From assembly GCF_000002425.4 (NCBI RefSeq), contig NC_037264.1, positions 10,992,562 to 11,056,561 on the forward strand: 64,000 bases of DNA, read 5' to 3'. This document shows positions 9,694 to 19,163 of the stretch, piece by piece. Both the position numbers and the translations under genes were made by a program. The notes beneath the pieces are model-generated. The model did not search any database and had not been told where the DNA came from. It worked only from the letters and a program-made list of their open reading frames with translations. This stretch comes from Physcomitrium patens. Lineage: Eukaryota; Streptophyta; Bryopsida; Funariales; Funariaceae. Within the stretch, counting starts at the first letter, position 1. Each line of letters starts with the position of its first letter.

Positions 9694-12572
9694 GGACCGT
9701 GCAGCTGGAACCTTGTACAATTCCTAATGAAGGTCCTATCCTCTCCTCAGAACCCTCTCCTTGTTTTATAATAGACTTATATTTAGGACCTAAGAATTAC
9801 AAAGCCTCTGCTTTATTAGATTCGGGAGCCTCAGCATGTTTTTTAGATGAACAATTTGTTAAAAGTCGTAAAATACCCTTTGTACAGAAACCTAAACCAG
9901 TACATGTAGAAGTCATAGATGGTCGTCCCTTGTCTTCTGGAGATGTCACTCATGAAACTCATCCTATAAAAGTAACAATAGACGGTCATGATAGCTACAT
10001 AGCTTTTAACATAATTAAATCCCCGTCTAATCCACTTATTTTAGGTTTATCCTGGCTAGAAAAATATAACCCTCGAATAGATTGGAATTCGCGTAAACTT
10101 GACTTTTCCAAAAGCGTTATTAATAGTTCTACGAACCAAGTAAAAAATTATAAGTCTAGTACAGTAAAACCCGTACTGATAGGTGCAAAAGCATTTATAC
10201 ACGCAGCAAAAGAAGGATCAACTTTTGCTATTTATGCTGCACCTATTTCTGAAAACGTAAAGACTTCAAGTGGCATTCCAAGTCAATATCAGGAGTATCA
10301 AGACGTTTTTGAGAAAAAAAATGCAGATATTCTTCTTGAGCATCGCCCATATGATTGTTCAATCGACCTCAAGGAAGGAACTCAGCCACCATTTGGACCA
10401 ATTTACAGTTTATCGCAAGATGAGATGGCTGAACTCAAGACATATATTGACGAGAATTTAGCGAAGAATTTCATACGCCATTCAAAATCTCCAGCAGGAG
10501 CTCCAATTCTATTCGTAAAGAAAAAAGATGGATCTTTACGAATGTGTGTTGACTATCGAGGACTCAACAAGATCACAATCAAGAACAGGTATCCATTACC
10601 TTTGATATCAGGACTCCTTGACCAGTTGAATCAAGCTAAGATCTATACAAAAATAGATCTAAGAGGAGCATATAATCTAGTACAGATCAAAGAAGGAGAT
10701 GAATGGAAGACTGCGTTTCGAACCAGGTATGGACATTTCGAATATAATGTCATGCCCTTTGGACTCACGAATGCACCAGCTGCTTTTCAACATCTCATGA
10801 ATGATATATTTCGTGAATTCTTAGACAATTTTGTCGTCTGCTATCTAGACGATATCCTGATCTATTCCAAGAACGTCGAAGAACATGAAATACATGTTCG
10901 TCAAGTATTACAAAAACTTAGAGATACAGGATTGTACACCAAGATAGAAAAGTGTGTATTTCACACTACTCAAGTTGACTTTTTAGGATACATCATTTCA
11001 AATGATGGTCTCATCATGGATTCTAAGAAAGTCCAAACAATCGTGGATTGGAAGATTCCAAGGACGGTAAGAGATGTTCAATGTTTCTTGGGATTTGCCA
11101 ATTACTATCGGATCTTCATCAAAGATTTCTCACGAGTTGCAGCTCCACTTACACGCTTGACTAGTAAAGATAAATTTCAATGGAATCAAGAAGCGGAAGC
11201 AGTATTTGAAGCCTTGAAGACATCGTTTGTCTCTGCACCAGTCTTATATCGTGTTGACTTTTCCAAGGCATTTTTTATGAAAACAGATGCATCAGATTTT
11301 GCCTTGGGTGGAGTTTTATCACAAATGGGAACAGATGACAAACTCCATCCGATAGCTTTTCATTCAAGAAAATTCTCAGCAGCCGAGATCAATTATGAGA
11401 TCCACGATAAAGAACTTCTTGCGATCGTGGATTCCTTTCAAGAATGGCGTCATTATCTAGAAGGCGCTTCTAGTCCAGTCACTGTGTATACAGATCACAA
11501 GAACCTCGAGTATTTCATGTCAGCACGCGTGTTGAATCGTCGTCAAGCTCGTTGGAGTATGTCTTTGTCAAGATTCGAGTTCATTATCACTTATCGGCCA
11601 GGAAAACAACAAGGTTTATCCGATGCCCTATCTAGACGTTCTTATTTTGCACCAAAAGAAGGAGATGCAGTTTTTGAGCAACAAAGAACGGTCCTCTTGA
11701 AACCGGAGCAATTTCATCTCCAAGCAATGAAATCAACATTGACTGTTGATTCAACTTTTCTCAAGCAAATCCAGTCCAGTATGTCCTCAGACCCTCTTGT
11801 TTATGATATCGAGAATAATTCTTCCAAGTCTCATGATCCTTCTAAGTTTGAGTTCAAGAATAATCTATTATATTTTGAAGGACGCCTATATGTTCCAGAA
11901 GGAGAAGCACGTTTACGTGTTCTTCAAGCACGTCATGACTTTCCAGCAGCAGGGCACTTTGGATATAATAAGACTTTGGAACTCATATCAAGAGATTTTT
12001 GGTGGCCACAAATGTGGAAGTCAGTCAAAGACTTTGTACAATCATGTGATATTTGTTCAAGATCAAAAATTCCTCGTCATCGACCTTACGGACTTCTTCA
12101 GCCATTACCTATACCAGAACAACCATGGTCTTCTGTTTCTATGGATTTCATCACAGATCTTCCAAGCTCAAGATCTTATGATTCTATATTTGTGATAGTA
12201 GATCGTTTCACCAAGATGGCACATTTTGTGCCATGTACAAAATCTATCACAGGTGAAGAAACAGCTAAGCTTTTCATTGATAATATCTATCGCTATCATG
12301 GATTATCTAAAGATATCATATCGGATAGGGGAACTCAATTTGTGTCAAGATTTTGGAGGACCCTTTTCAAGATTTTAAAAGTGGACATAAAGCTATCTTC
12401 GGCTTTCCATCCTCAAAGTGATGGACAAACAGAGCGCGTAAACCAAGTCTTGGAGCAATATTTAAGGTGTACTATCAACTACCAACAAGATGATTGGACA
12501 ACCCTTCTGCCATTGGCAGAGTTTGCTTATAATAATAGAAGGGGGGGTAATGTCACGGCCATAATCATGTAA
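9630..12572 (+). CDS. pol: E1 pol: protease, reverse transcriptase, RNase H, integrase core (C-terminus missing)
   Basis: Residues are counted from 9699. The aspartic protease has DSGA at 41-44. The reverse transcriptase catalytic block YLDD is at 382-385. RNase H follows, with TDAS near 529 and TDHKN near 598. The DALSRR linker lies near 642. Integrase has a zinc-binding HHCC region near 745-790 and the catalytic triad D816, D876, E912 with the canonical 35-residue spacing. The gene order is that of Ty3/gypsy. No stop interrupts the frame, but after AYNN it runs into the polypurine tract and stops in the LTR at 12570. The integrase C-terminus and chromodomain are therefore lost. The frame is -1 relative to gag and opens after the TAA at 9627, so translation probably depends on frameshifting; no classic slippery heptamer was found. 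The catalytic residues look intact. Confidence 0.9.
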   Translation, partial: NEGYDGQRRQHVGKRIRPATIGTVQLEPCTIPNEGPILSSEPSPCFIIDLYLGPKNYKASALLDSGASACFLDEQFVKSRKIPFVQKPKPVHVEVIDGRPLSSGDVTHETHPIKVTIDGHDSYIAFNIIKSPSNPLILGLSWLEKYNPRIDWNSRKLDFSKSVINSSTNQVKNYKSSTVKPVLIGAKAFIHAAKEGSTFAIYAAPISENVKTSSGIPSQYQEYQDVFEKKNADILLEHRPYDCSIDLKEGTQPPFGPIYSLSQDEMAELKTYIDENLAKNFIRHSKSPAGAPILFVKKKDGSLRMCVDYRGLNKITIKNRYPLPLISGLLDQLNQAKIYTKIDLRGAYNLVQIKEGDEWKTAFRTRYGHFEYNVMPFGLTNAPAAFQHLMNDIFREFLDNFVVCYLDDILIYSKNVEEHEIHVRQVLQKLRDTGLYTKIEKCVFHTTQVDFLGYIISNDGLIMDSKKVQTIVDWKIPRTVRDVQCFLGFANYYRIFIKDFSRVAAPLTRLTSKDKFQWNQEAEAVFEALKTSFVSAPVLYRVDFSKAFFMKTDASDFALGGVLSQMGTDDKLHPIAFHSRKFSAAEINYEIHDKELLAIVDSFQEWRHYLEGASSPVTVYTDHKNLEYFMSARVLNRRQARWSMSLSRFEFIITYRPGKQQGLSDALSRRSYFAPKEGDAVFEQQRTVLLKPEQFHLQAMKSTLTVDSTFLKQIQSSMSSDPLVYDIENNSSKSHDPSKFEFKNNLLYFEGRLYVPEGEARLRVLQARHDFPAAGHFGYNKTLELISRDFWWPQMWKSVKDFVQSCDICSRSKIPRHRPYGLLQPLPIPEQPWSSVSMDFITDLPSSRSYDSIFVIVDRFTKMAHFVPCTKSITGEETAKLFIDNIYRYHGLSKDIISDRGTQFVSRFWRTLFKILKVDIKLSSAFHPQSDGQTERVNQVLEQYLRCTINYQQDDWTTLLPLAEFAYNNRRGGNVTAIIM
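12536..12550 (+). other. Polypurine tract of E1
   Basis: AATAGAAGGGGGGGTAA-type purine run immediately before the TG of the 3' LTR, the expected primer site for plus-strand DNA. It follows directly on integrase codons, marking the internal deletion. Confidence 0.8.
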
Positions 12573-13102
12573 GCTAATAATTACATATAGAAATAGGTAG
12601 AAGTAAGTAAAAGTAGATAAAAGTAAGTTAATTATATAATATTTAATATAGAAGCTTCCTAGAAACTTCCTAGACGCTGCTTTGACTTCATAGGTGTCTT
12701 TAATTGACTTTTTGGATTAGAAACGTGGTCAACAAGTTGGCCATGTGCCACACATGTTGTTAGCTTGAAGATCAAGCTAACTATGTGGTCCACACGTAGA
12801 AAAACTTGCCTTGTAAGTCAAGGCATGTGTCCTACAAAGTCAACACATATTGGAGGTCCTATAGAACGTCGCCACGTAGCCCCTAGTTAGATAGTATATA
12901 TAGAGACAAGAGTGAAGGCTTCTTCACTCTTGTCAACTCTTTTCTTGCTTCTAGTCCAGGTTCAAGAGTCTTTAGTTTCTTGTCTTGTGGCAATAGCCAT
13001 TCCAGTTTCCTTTTAATATACCTACTTGTTTATATTTTGACTTATTATATCGAGATAGCCTTTTGGTGTATATTTTTCCTCATCGAGTCTTTGTCCTCGA
13101 CA
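12551..13102 (+). repeat. 3' LTR of E1
   Basis: 552 bp, three differences from the 5' LTR, ending CGACA before the GATGG duplication at 13103-13107. The TATA box and hairpin (12905-12934) are preserved. Confidence 0.95.
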
Positions 13103-13107
13103 GATGG

Positions 13108-15240
13108 TGGTTGCGGGCGCCACTTATCTATTTCTTTTGGAATAGAAAAGAGGATGATAGCTTCAGCAACTACTTTTCTTTTCTTCTTAAGATGGACAAG
13201 AGAGGTGGTAACTTCTGCCATTATCAATTAAGTTATTCTATACCTTCATTGGAGGAATTTAAGGTGACCCTACCGTCGCCCCAAATTTTCACTAACAATG
13301 AAGGTGGACAAGGGTGGTATCTTTGTGATCGCTATCATTTATTAAAAATTAATTAAGGATTGAGTTTTCATTTGCAGAATAAGTTAGATTTTATTACCTA
13401 TTTAAATGATTATAAATTATATGCATTTCATATGTTACAATATAATACTAAGAAAAATTATGGAAAGACGTTCCATATCAACTTGGAGGATAAAACAACA
13501 TATTCAAATAAGTCAAGTAAAATTTAAGGAGATATTTTAAGATATCCGTACAAGTTCAATACAAGTCATATATAAGAAGATGATTTAGTTTTTTCTTAAA
13601 ACTAATAAAAAACAATTTTGGATGAAAAAAAAAGCATTAATAAGTGAAAAAAATTCATTGAATGAAAATCTAAACACTTAAGATCAAGAAGTTTATTATT
13701 TATAAAAATAAATAGAAAAAAAAAATGAAAGAGTACAACATGTTCAATATAACTTAACTTAATGCTTAATCACATTGAATGAATTACTTTTGAAGGGAAG
13801 AAGTAATATTAAACTTAAAAATAAAAATTAATAAAGATATTATTAAAAAGATGTATTATAAAAAAATAAAAAGATAATAGACTAGTATAAAAGAAGAAAA
13901 AAAAGAATAAAATCAACTTATAAAAACAAGTATAAATAAGATTAGAAAAGATAAGAGAATATGAAAAGGCAAAGGGATCAATCGCCCATGTTTTTAAAAG
14001 ACAAGGTGATTAAAATTACCTTTGATAGTTACAAGTAGTTAGAAATAAATTAAATTAGTTTTATTATGTTTAATTAGTATTAGAAGAAAATCACTATAAA
14101 AAGCTATAAATAGCTTCAAAGTCATGCTATTATCATTAAAAGAAAATTATAACAAAGAAATTACAATTGACATACTTGTCCATGAAGATATGAATATTTG
14201 AAGAGTAGATTGAAGACAACAAGATAAAATAATTTGATAAAATTAACTTATAAATTGAAGACAATTTTCTTAGGTTGAATTACCTTACTATAATTTTGAC
14301 AAAACCAGGAGTCGCAAAAGATAACTACATCAATAGTTTCTATGCGGAAAGATGGAAAGAATACTTGAGATTCTAAGAATGTAGGTATTCAAATATACAC
14401 AATCTTATTGGATTTTAAGATGTGGCTTGAAGACTTTAAAAAATATTAATTAAAATCTCTTTTCAATTATTTTTAATAATTATCATAATAAATATAGATG
14501 AAATCTTGTCGCTGTTGTTATTTAACAAACATACTACCTAGCTTTTTGTAACAATTTGTCTATAAGCAATCAATCTAGTTATAATTTGCATATTGCCTAT
14601 GCTCAAATTCTTCCAGCTTGTACTAAGATTCATTATTTATTGCTTTTCATAAGCCACACTTAGCTGTCTTTACAGAAAATTGAAAGTATTTGTACATTTT
14701 CATATCTACTTCAAGTTAAATTGTTGAATCTTAAAAATTGTGGTAATAAAATAACAAGTCAATTGGACTTCTAAAGAACTCAACAAAAAACCCAAATAAA
14801 ATACCATAATAAATAGGAGAAAAGAAGAAAGAACGAAATGAATAAAAGTACAAATACAAAAAAAAATATTTAGCTTTTTCAAGGTAAATTGGTCGTAAAC
14901 TCAAATAAATCCAAAAATGATACCCTTGTTTATTCTTTTTTTTTTTTTTCTTTAAAATCAAATCAGCTTGGTGTTGCTTTGTACAGCACGTCAAAAAACA
15001 AATACATCAATCAAGCATATATTTTTGTTGTTGTGTAAAGTTTGTGGAAAAAATCCATTTTACCGATTCTTTTTATTTTTTCCTTAACAATCCTAAGCCA
15101 TGAATGACTTAGTAAAATTCTCTGTAACAACATTCAGAAACAGAAATTTATAATCAATGACAAGAACATAGGAATAGACTCTTCAACCAAAAAAACCATG
15201 CACCGCCATCTTTCCTTAAAAATTATGAACTAATTCCATT
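13108..15240. other. Intergenic host-like sequence without a recognised gene
   Basis: AT-rich. At 14090-14125 the sequence CTATAAAAAGCTATAAATAGC looks TATA-like and could belong to an old promoter or LTR, but no element ends were found. No protein frame here resembles a known family. Confidence 0.45.
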
Positions 15241-15252
15241 ATCAAAGAATTC

Positions 15253-15258
15253 TTTATT
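15253..15258 (-). terminator. Candidate polyadenylation signal of the peroxidase gene
   Basis: AATAAA on the minus strand about 340 bases after the peroxidase stop codon. Plant poly(A) signals are loose, so this is only a candidate. Confidence 0.3.
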
Positions 15259-15596
15259 CATCAACATTATTCTGTAAAGACCCATGTCAATCAACCTTGA
15301 CAGGGTAAGAAAAAATTGTATGAAAGTCTTAGCTAACAACGCTTCTAAACAGCAATCTACAGTTTGAAAAGGCGTCAACAACAGTTGACATATTCAAGAA
15401 GATCATTCCAAACATGTTGGTTGAAGTCCGACACCGGGACCCCTTTCACCGACACTCCCAGTTGCGGCGTTTACAAACGCAGCACTGTAGTTGCACCCCC
15501 ATCGCCAAGTTGTTGCTGCGGCGAATTCTGCAACGCAATTGTCTGGTCAGTTGAAGCGATCCGCTTCACGCACAGTCTCCTGGTGAAGTTCTGCAA

Positions 15597-17121
15597 TCAC
15601 GCTGACCCCGGAGAGTTCTTTCGTCGGCAGTTCAGACGAACCTCGCCTTGGTTTCCGGTTAGCACATTGATGTTGCCCATCCGCACCATCGCTGGTCCGA
15701 ACTTGCTCAAGAATGCTAACTTGCTCTCCAGAACCCTCACTAGGGGCCGAGTTCTTACATCATCGTACAGAACCTGATCCGACGACAGCACGGACGTCTT
15801 GCTCGCTAGGTTCTTGTAGTATTGCGAGTCGAATCTGATCGGAGTGACCTGATCCATGTCTACGGTGATATCGAACAGATTCGGCCGCGGGCAGATACCC
15901 TTCAGCTTTTTGACGAACGCCCTCGGAAGGCTTGGGACGACCCCATTGTTTCCGGGGTAAGTGTACAGCCTGTTGTCGATGTGGTGGCATGCGACGTCGC
16001 CAATAGTGTGAGCACCTGCAATCAAGGGTCCACATCAGACATCGTTCTAATGAGACTCTGATCTCGCTGTAATCACGACGAATGCCGCCGGATTGCCACT
16101 CGTTGCATCAGTTGCTCAGGCAACATCACTCTGATCGCTGCATCCTCTCGAGATTGCCAGCATTGGAATGCAAGCGTAGATGTGGAGGTACAACAAGATG
16201 CGAGTGGTGAGGAGTCAAGGGATTGTCGCATCGTCGTTTACCTGAAAGGATGACCATCTCATCTCTTGTCAGTCCCTGATTCTTGAAGTTAAGGGTCAGC
16301 TGGTCGACGTTCATCCGTGGGTCGGGCAGGTTCTTCGTCGCCTCGGCTGCTATGGAATCGTATCCGTCTCTGCGTCCGGCGGGCACCCTGTAGAAAAATC
16401 CTCCGGTCAGTCTCACACCGTCCCGGGCCGCAAATGCCAGCAGGTCGGCGCAGGAGACAGTCCCCGGGCATTCCCCCTCAAGCGCAGCCTTGATTTTATC
16501 CACGGCGTCGAATCCTTCCAGGCGACCATTGGGAGGTGCGGTCTTCTCCGATCCGGGCTTGTCCATAAGAACTGAACCTTCGCAACCCTGGAGTGGCATT
16601 CAAGAACCACGTTTCACACTCATCATCAGTACGATGGTCAAACACATGCATTCAAACAAACCTTTTGAGGGTGCGACGCTGACGCTTCACAGTAAAACAA
16701 CACAAGATCCGCCGCTATGGGAACAGCTGAAGGGAGTAAGTTGGAAACCAGGATGCGAACGAAGGCGCCTGGATTCCGGAAGGCGAAACTTGCAATGCAA
16801 GGGTGGCGGTGCACACTTTCTCGTTCACGCGGTGTGAGATTGATGACTTACACGGACGAAACAGTCATGGAAATGAAGCCGGAGGAGGTCAGGAGCCACA
16901 TTCTTGCCGAAATCACCATCCTGAGCGGTGGGCTTTGTTTTGAAAATCTCCGTCATCTGTTCGAAGACTATGTCGTCCGCTCGTGGGCAGCTGTTCTTGT
17001 AGAAATCGTATCGTAAGCCAGGCGTGTAATTGAGAACTGCGCCAGCGACGCCACAATACAAGCACAAAGCAACTAGCGCCATCGACCCAAGAACGGATAC
17101 ATCTCGATGAATTCTAGCCAT
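15597..17121 (-). CDS. Secretory class III peroxidase (three exons)
   Basis: Predicted secreted haem peroxidase (EC 1.11.1.7 type) that oxidises phenolics with H2O2 in the cell wall or apoplast. Exons on the minus strand are 17121-16852, 16587-16242 and 16015-15597. The donors are CGT|GTAAGT and CAG|GTAAAC, and both acceptors end in CAG. The product is 344 aa, normal for the family. Residues 1-28 form a signal peptide. The distal Arg81 and His85 lie in RLHFHDCF and the proximal haem ligand His208 in SGAHTIG. All eight disulfide cysteines are present: 45, 87, 92, 130, 136, 215, 247 and 335. The substrate-pocket region VPAGRRDG is kept. One oddity is Glu93 in GCEGSVL, where most members have a calcium-binding Asp. 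The gene is GC-rich compared with its surroundings. The start is the only ATG preceding the signal peptide. The exact subfamily is unknown. Confidence 0.94.
16016..16241 (-). other. Peroxidase intron 2
   Basis: 226 bases, GTAAAC donor and CAG acceptor, splitting the Gly206 codon (phase 1) inside the proximal-histidine block. Confidence 0.88.
16588..16851 (-). other. Peroxidase intron 1
   Basis: 264 bases, GTAAGT donor after CGT (Arg90) and CAG acceptor before GGT (Gly91), phase 0. It falls just after the distal-histidine block, a common intron site in the family. Confidence 0.88.
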
Positions 17122-17161
17122 GATGGTATGCAGAAATGGTCGGAACAGCCCCGGACTGAGG

Positions 17162-17169
17162 ATTTATAA
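17162..17169 (-). promoter_or_regulatory. TATA box of the peroxidase gene
   Basis: TTATAAAT on the minus strand, 40-48 bases upstream of the ATG at 17121. It predicts a very short 5' leader of about 10-20 bases. Confidence 0.55.
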
Positions 17170-18620
17170 GATATCGGCAGGGAAATCACAAATTGTACAA
17201 GCACGTTGAGGTGGTCGGATGCAAAGCAGTCACGGCTGACCGATCCTCAGCGGCTAGCGAAACCCACACTCACGTCTAACTCACATTCAACTGCCTCAGC
17301 CCGTGTCCGCCAATTGAGCTGACTGGCAGGACGTACGTCTGGGTGCAGCACGTTACGGACACACACCCTTCGCCTTATTCAAGTGTGGGTGGATTTAAGT
17401 ACGCGGGCTCGGAGGTAAAGATAATCGCTGCTAAGTAAACCAGTGGACGGTAGCGACTTAGCGTTTCACGCTACTTTCGGATGAAAGTCCAGAGTAGTTA
17501 CACTTCCCGCCTAGGGATTGCCTATTTATTTCATCGCCGTTGACATTCAGTCGCTTGATGTAATCCGCCGGCGCAAATGGGCTGGTGTGTAACACCCAAT
17601 TGTAGTATGGATGTGCTGAAAATAACCTCCTCAAACCTCGGATTGTATGCACACCAGCTCTTGCTTTGTTACAAACAGTAAGTGTACATGTGCACTGGTT
17701 CACACATGTGCAAGCATGTACATAGTATCGTAATTTCACTAAATTCTTCTGGCATTGGTCTAAATTTACAATCTACAGGTACGGTGTCGTCCTTGTAGCA
17801 TGTTGAGCACTTTGAGATATCGATAACTTCGGCTTAATTGCTTCAATGATGACTTTAACTTTACGTCGAGAGTTCTAAGAAAGTCTGTGCTTTCTTTGTA
17901 CAGTGAGATCATCCCTTTGTTGTGTTCGGTCCGATTCACTGCTTTTTTGGCGGCACGAATGGAACGTGGTAGCAGTTCGCCTCCCTCTTGCCCCAGCTCA
18001 CAGAGCTGTAAAGGGTTAGAAATTAGTCGGTGCATCTGCCAATTGGACGAGCATGGAAACCACCACTGATCACAGTTGTCAAGGCAGACGAGACGAACGA
18101 GGTTACTAGGACAGGATAAACCGTTGAACTAATCTCAAATTCTCTGTAACTAACTCTCAGATTGGAAGGTTTAAATGACCCTGTTGTGTGATTGTAATAT
18201 TCCAACGCAGATGTGCATTCTTTCTATCTTGTATGACTGTGATCTGCGAGATGAAAACGAAACCTCACGATTTTTTTGTCATCTGGAATCGAAAAAAAAT
18301 CTTTAAGTTGCAAAGACACGGCTGCGTACAAGTGGGTTGTAGTGCAAGGAACAAAAATAAACAAAATCATGGAAAATTATGAGCATGGTTTCTATTCTGA
18401 TAGATCTTTTGGAGCGTCTGCTTAAAACGTTGGACACCCATATCGCGCTGTGGTTACTGACAGACTGGCTGGGTGCTGCTGCCTAGATTCTATGGCTCGT
18501 GCGGCAAGTTGCGCCGACGTAATGAACGAAATCCAAATCCAAGGGACATGGTTTTGAAAGCAATCGGTGCTTAAGTTCGAGCCTACGCCTCTTTCGTTAA
18601 TGGCCTCTTTCATATCGAAT
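17170..18620. other. Peroxidase upstream region, mixed composition, no gene recognised
   Basis: Less AT-rich than the rest of the intergenic DNA and probably promoter or host sequence. At 17680-17720 the block ACATGTGCA occurs twice. Open frames are short and match no family I know. Confidence 0.4.
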
Positions 18621-18993
18621 ATTCTTCGTTCATTTCTTAATAATTGATTCTAAATTGAAATGAAATGCAATACAATGCAAAAAAAACAATACTAGGTTGC
18701 TATCATAAACTATTTCTGCTCATGCTACTTAGTTTATAATTATTTTCTAGTAAAACATTCATAAAATAATAAGTTACTATGTTTGTATATATATATATAT
18801 ATATATGAATGAGTTCTTAAAACTAAACTTTGGCATGTGTGTACAAAAAATGCATTTAATTATACCTAAAATGTTTTTTATAAAATAAATTCATTAAAAC
18901 AATACAGCATGAGGCCATAAATTTTTCTAAGAGTACAACTTTTTAATTAAACTTACAAGGTAATAAAATAAATTTAACACCATAAAAAGTGAG

Positions 18994-19038
<45 letters not shown>

Positions 19039-19129
19039 GATGCTTTTATGTTTAATATGTCTTATGTCATTTTCATTTACATAACTTAGGTAAGTAGAGG
19101 AAATTAAAAAAAATAAAAAAAATAAAACG

Positions 19130-19163
<34 letters not shown>

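Larger units (their letters stand above)
7920..13102 (+). mobile_element. Chromovirus-type Ty3/gypsy LTR retrotransposon E1 (young, internally deleted)
   Basis: The element is 5,183 bp with two 552-bp LTRs, both starting TGTCACGG and ending CGACA. It is flanked by GATGG at 7915-7919 and 13103-13107. The LTRs differ at only three positions by eye, so insertion was recent. Gag carries two in-frame stops. The pol frame is open from protease to the integrase catalytic core but ends abruptly at the polypurine tract, so the integrase C-terminus, chromodomain and 3' domain present in related copies E2 and E3 are missing. Assignment to the chromoviruses rests on those relatives. E1 could move only with proteins supplied in trans. 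Confidence 0.93.

Noticed and set aside
14080-14140. Possible solo LTR with a TATA-like CTATAAATAGC
   Set aside because: No terminal motifs, paired copy or target duplication could be found.
17458-17739. Minus-strand frame of 93 codons upstream of the peroxidase
   Set aside because: No recognisable family, Cys/Thr-rich repeats of ACATGTGCA type explain part of it, and no promoter context was found.
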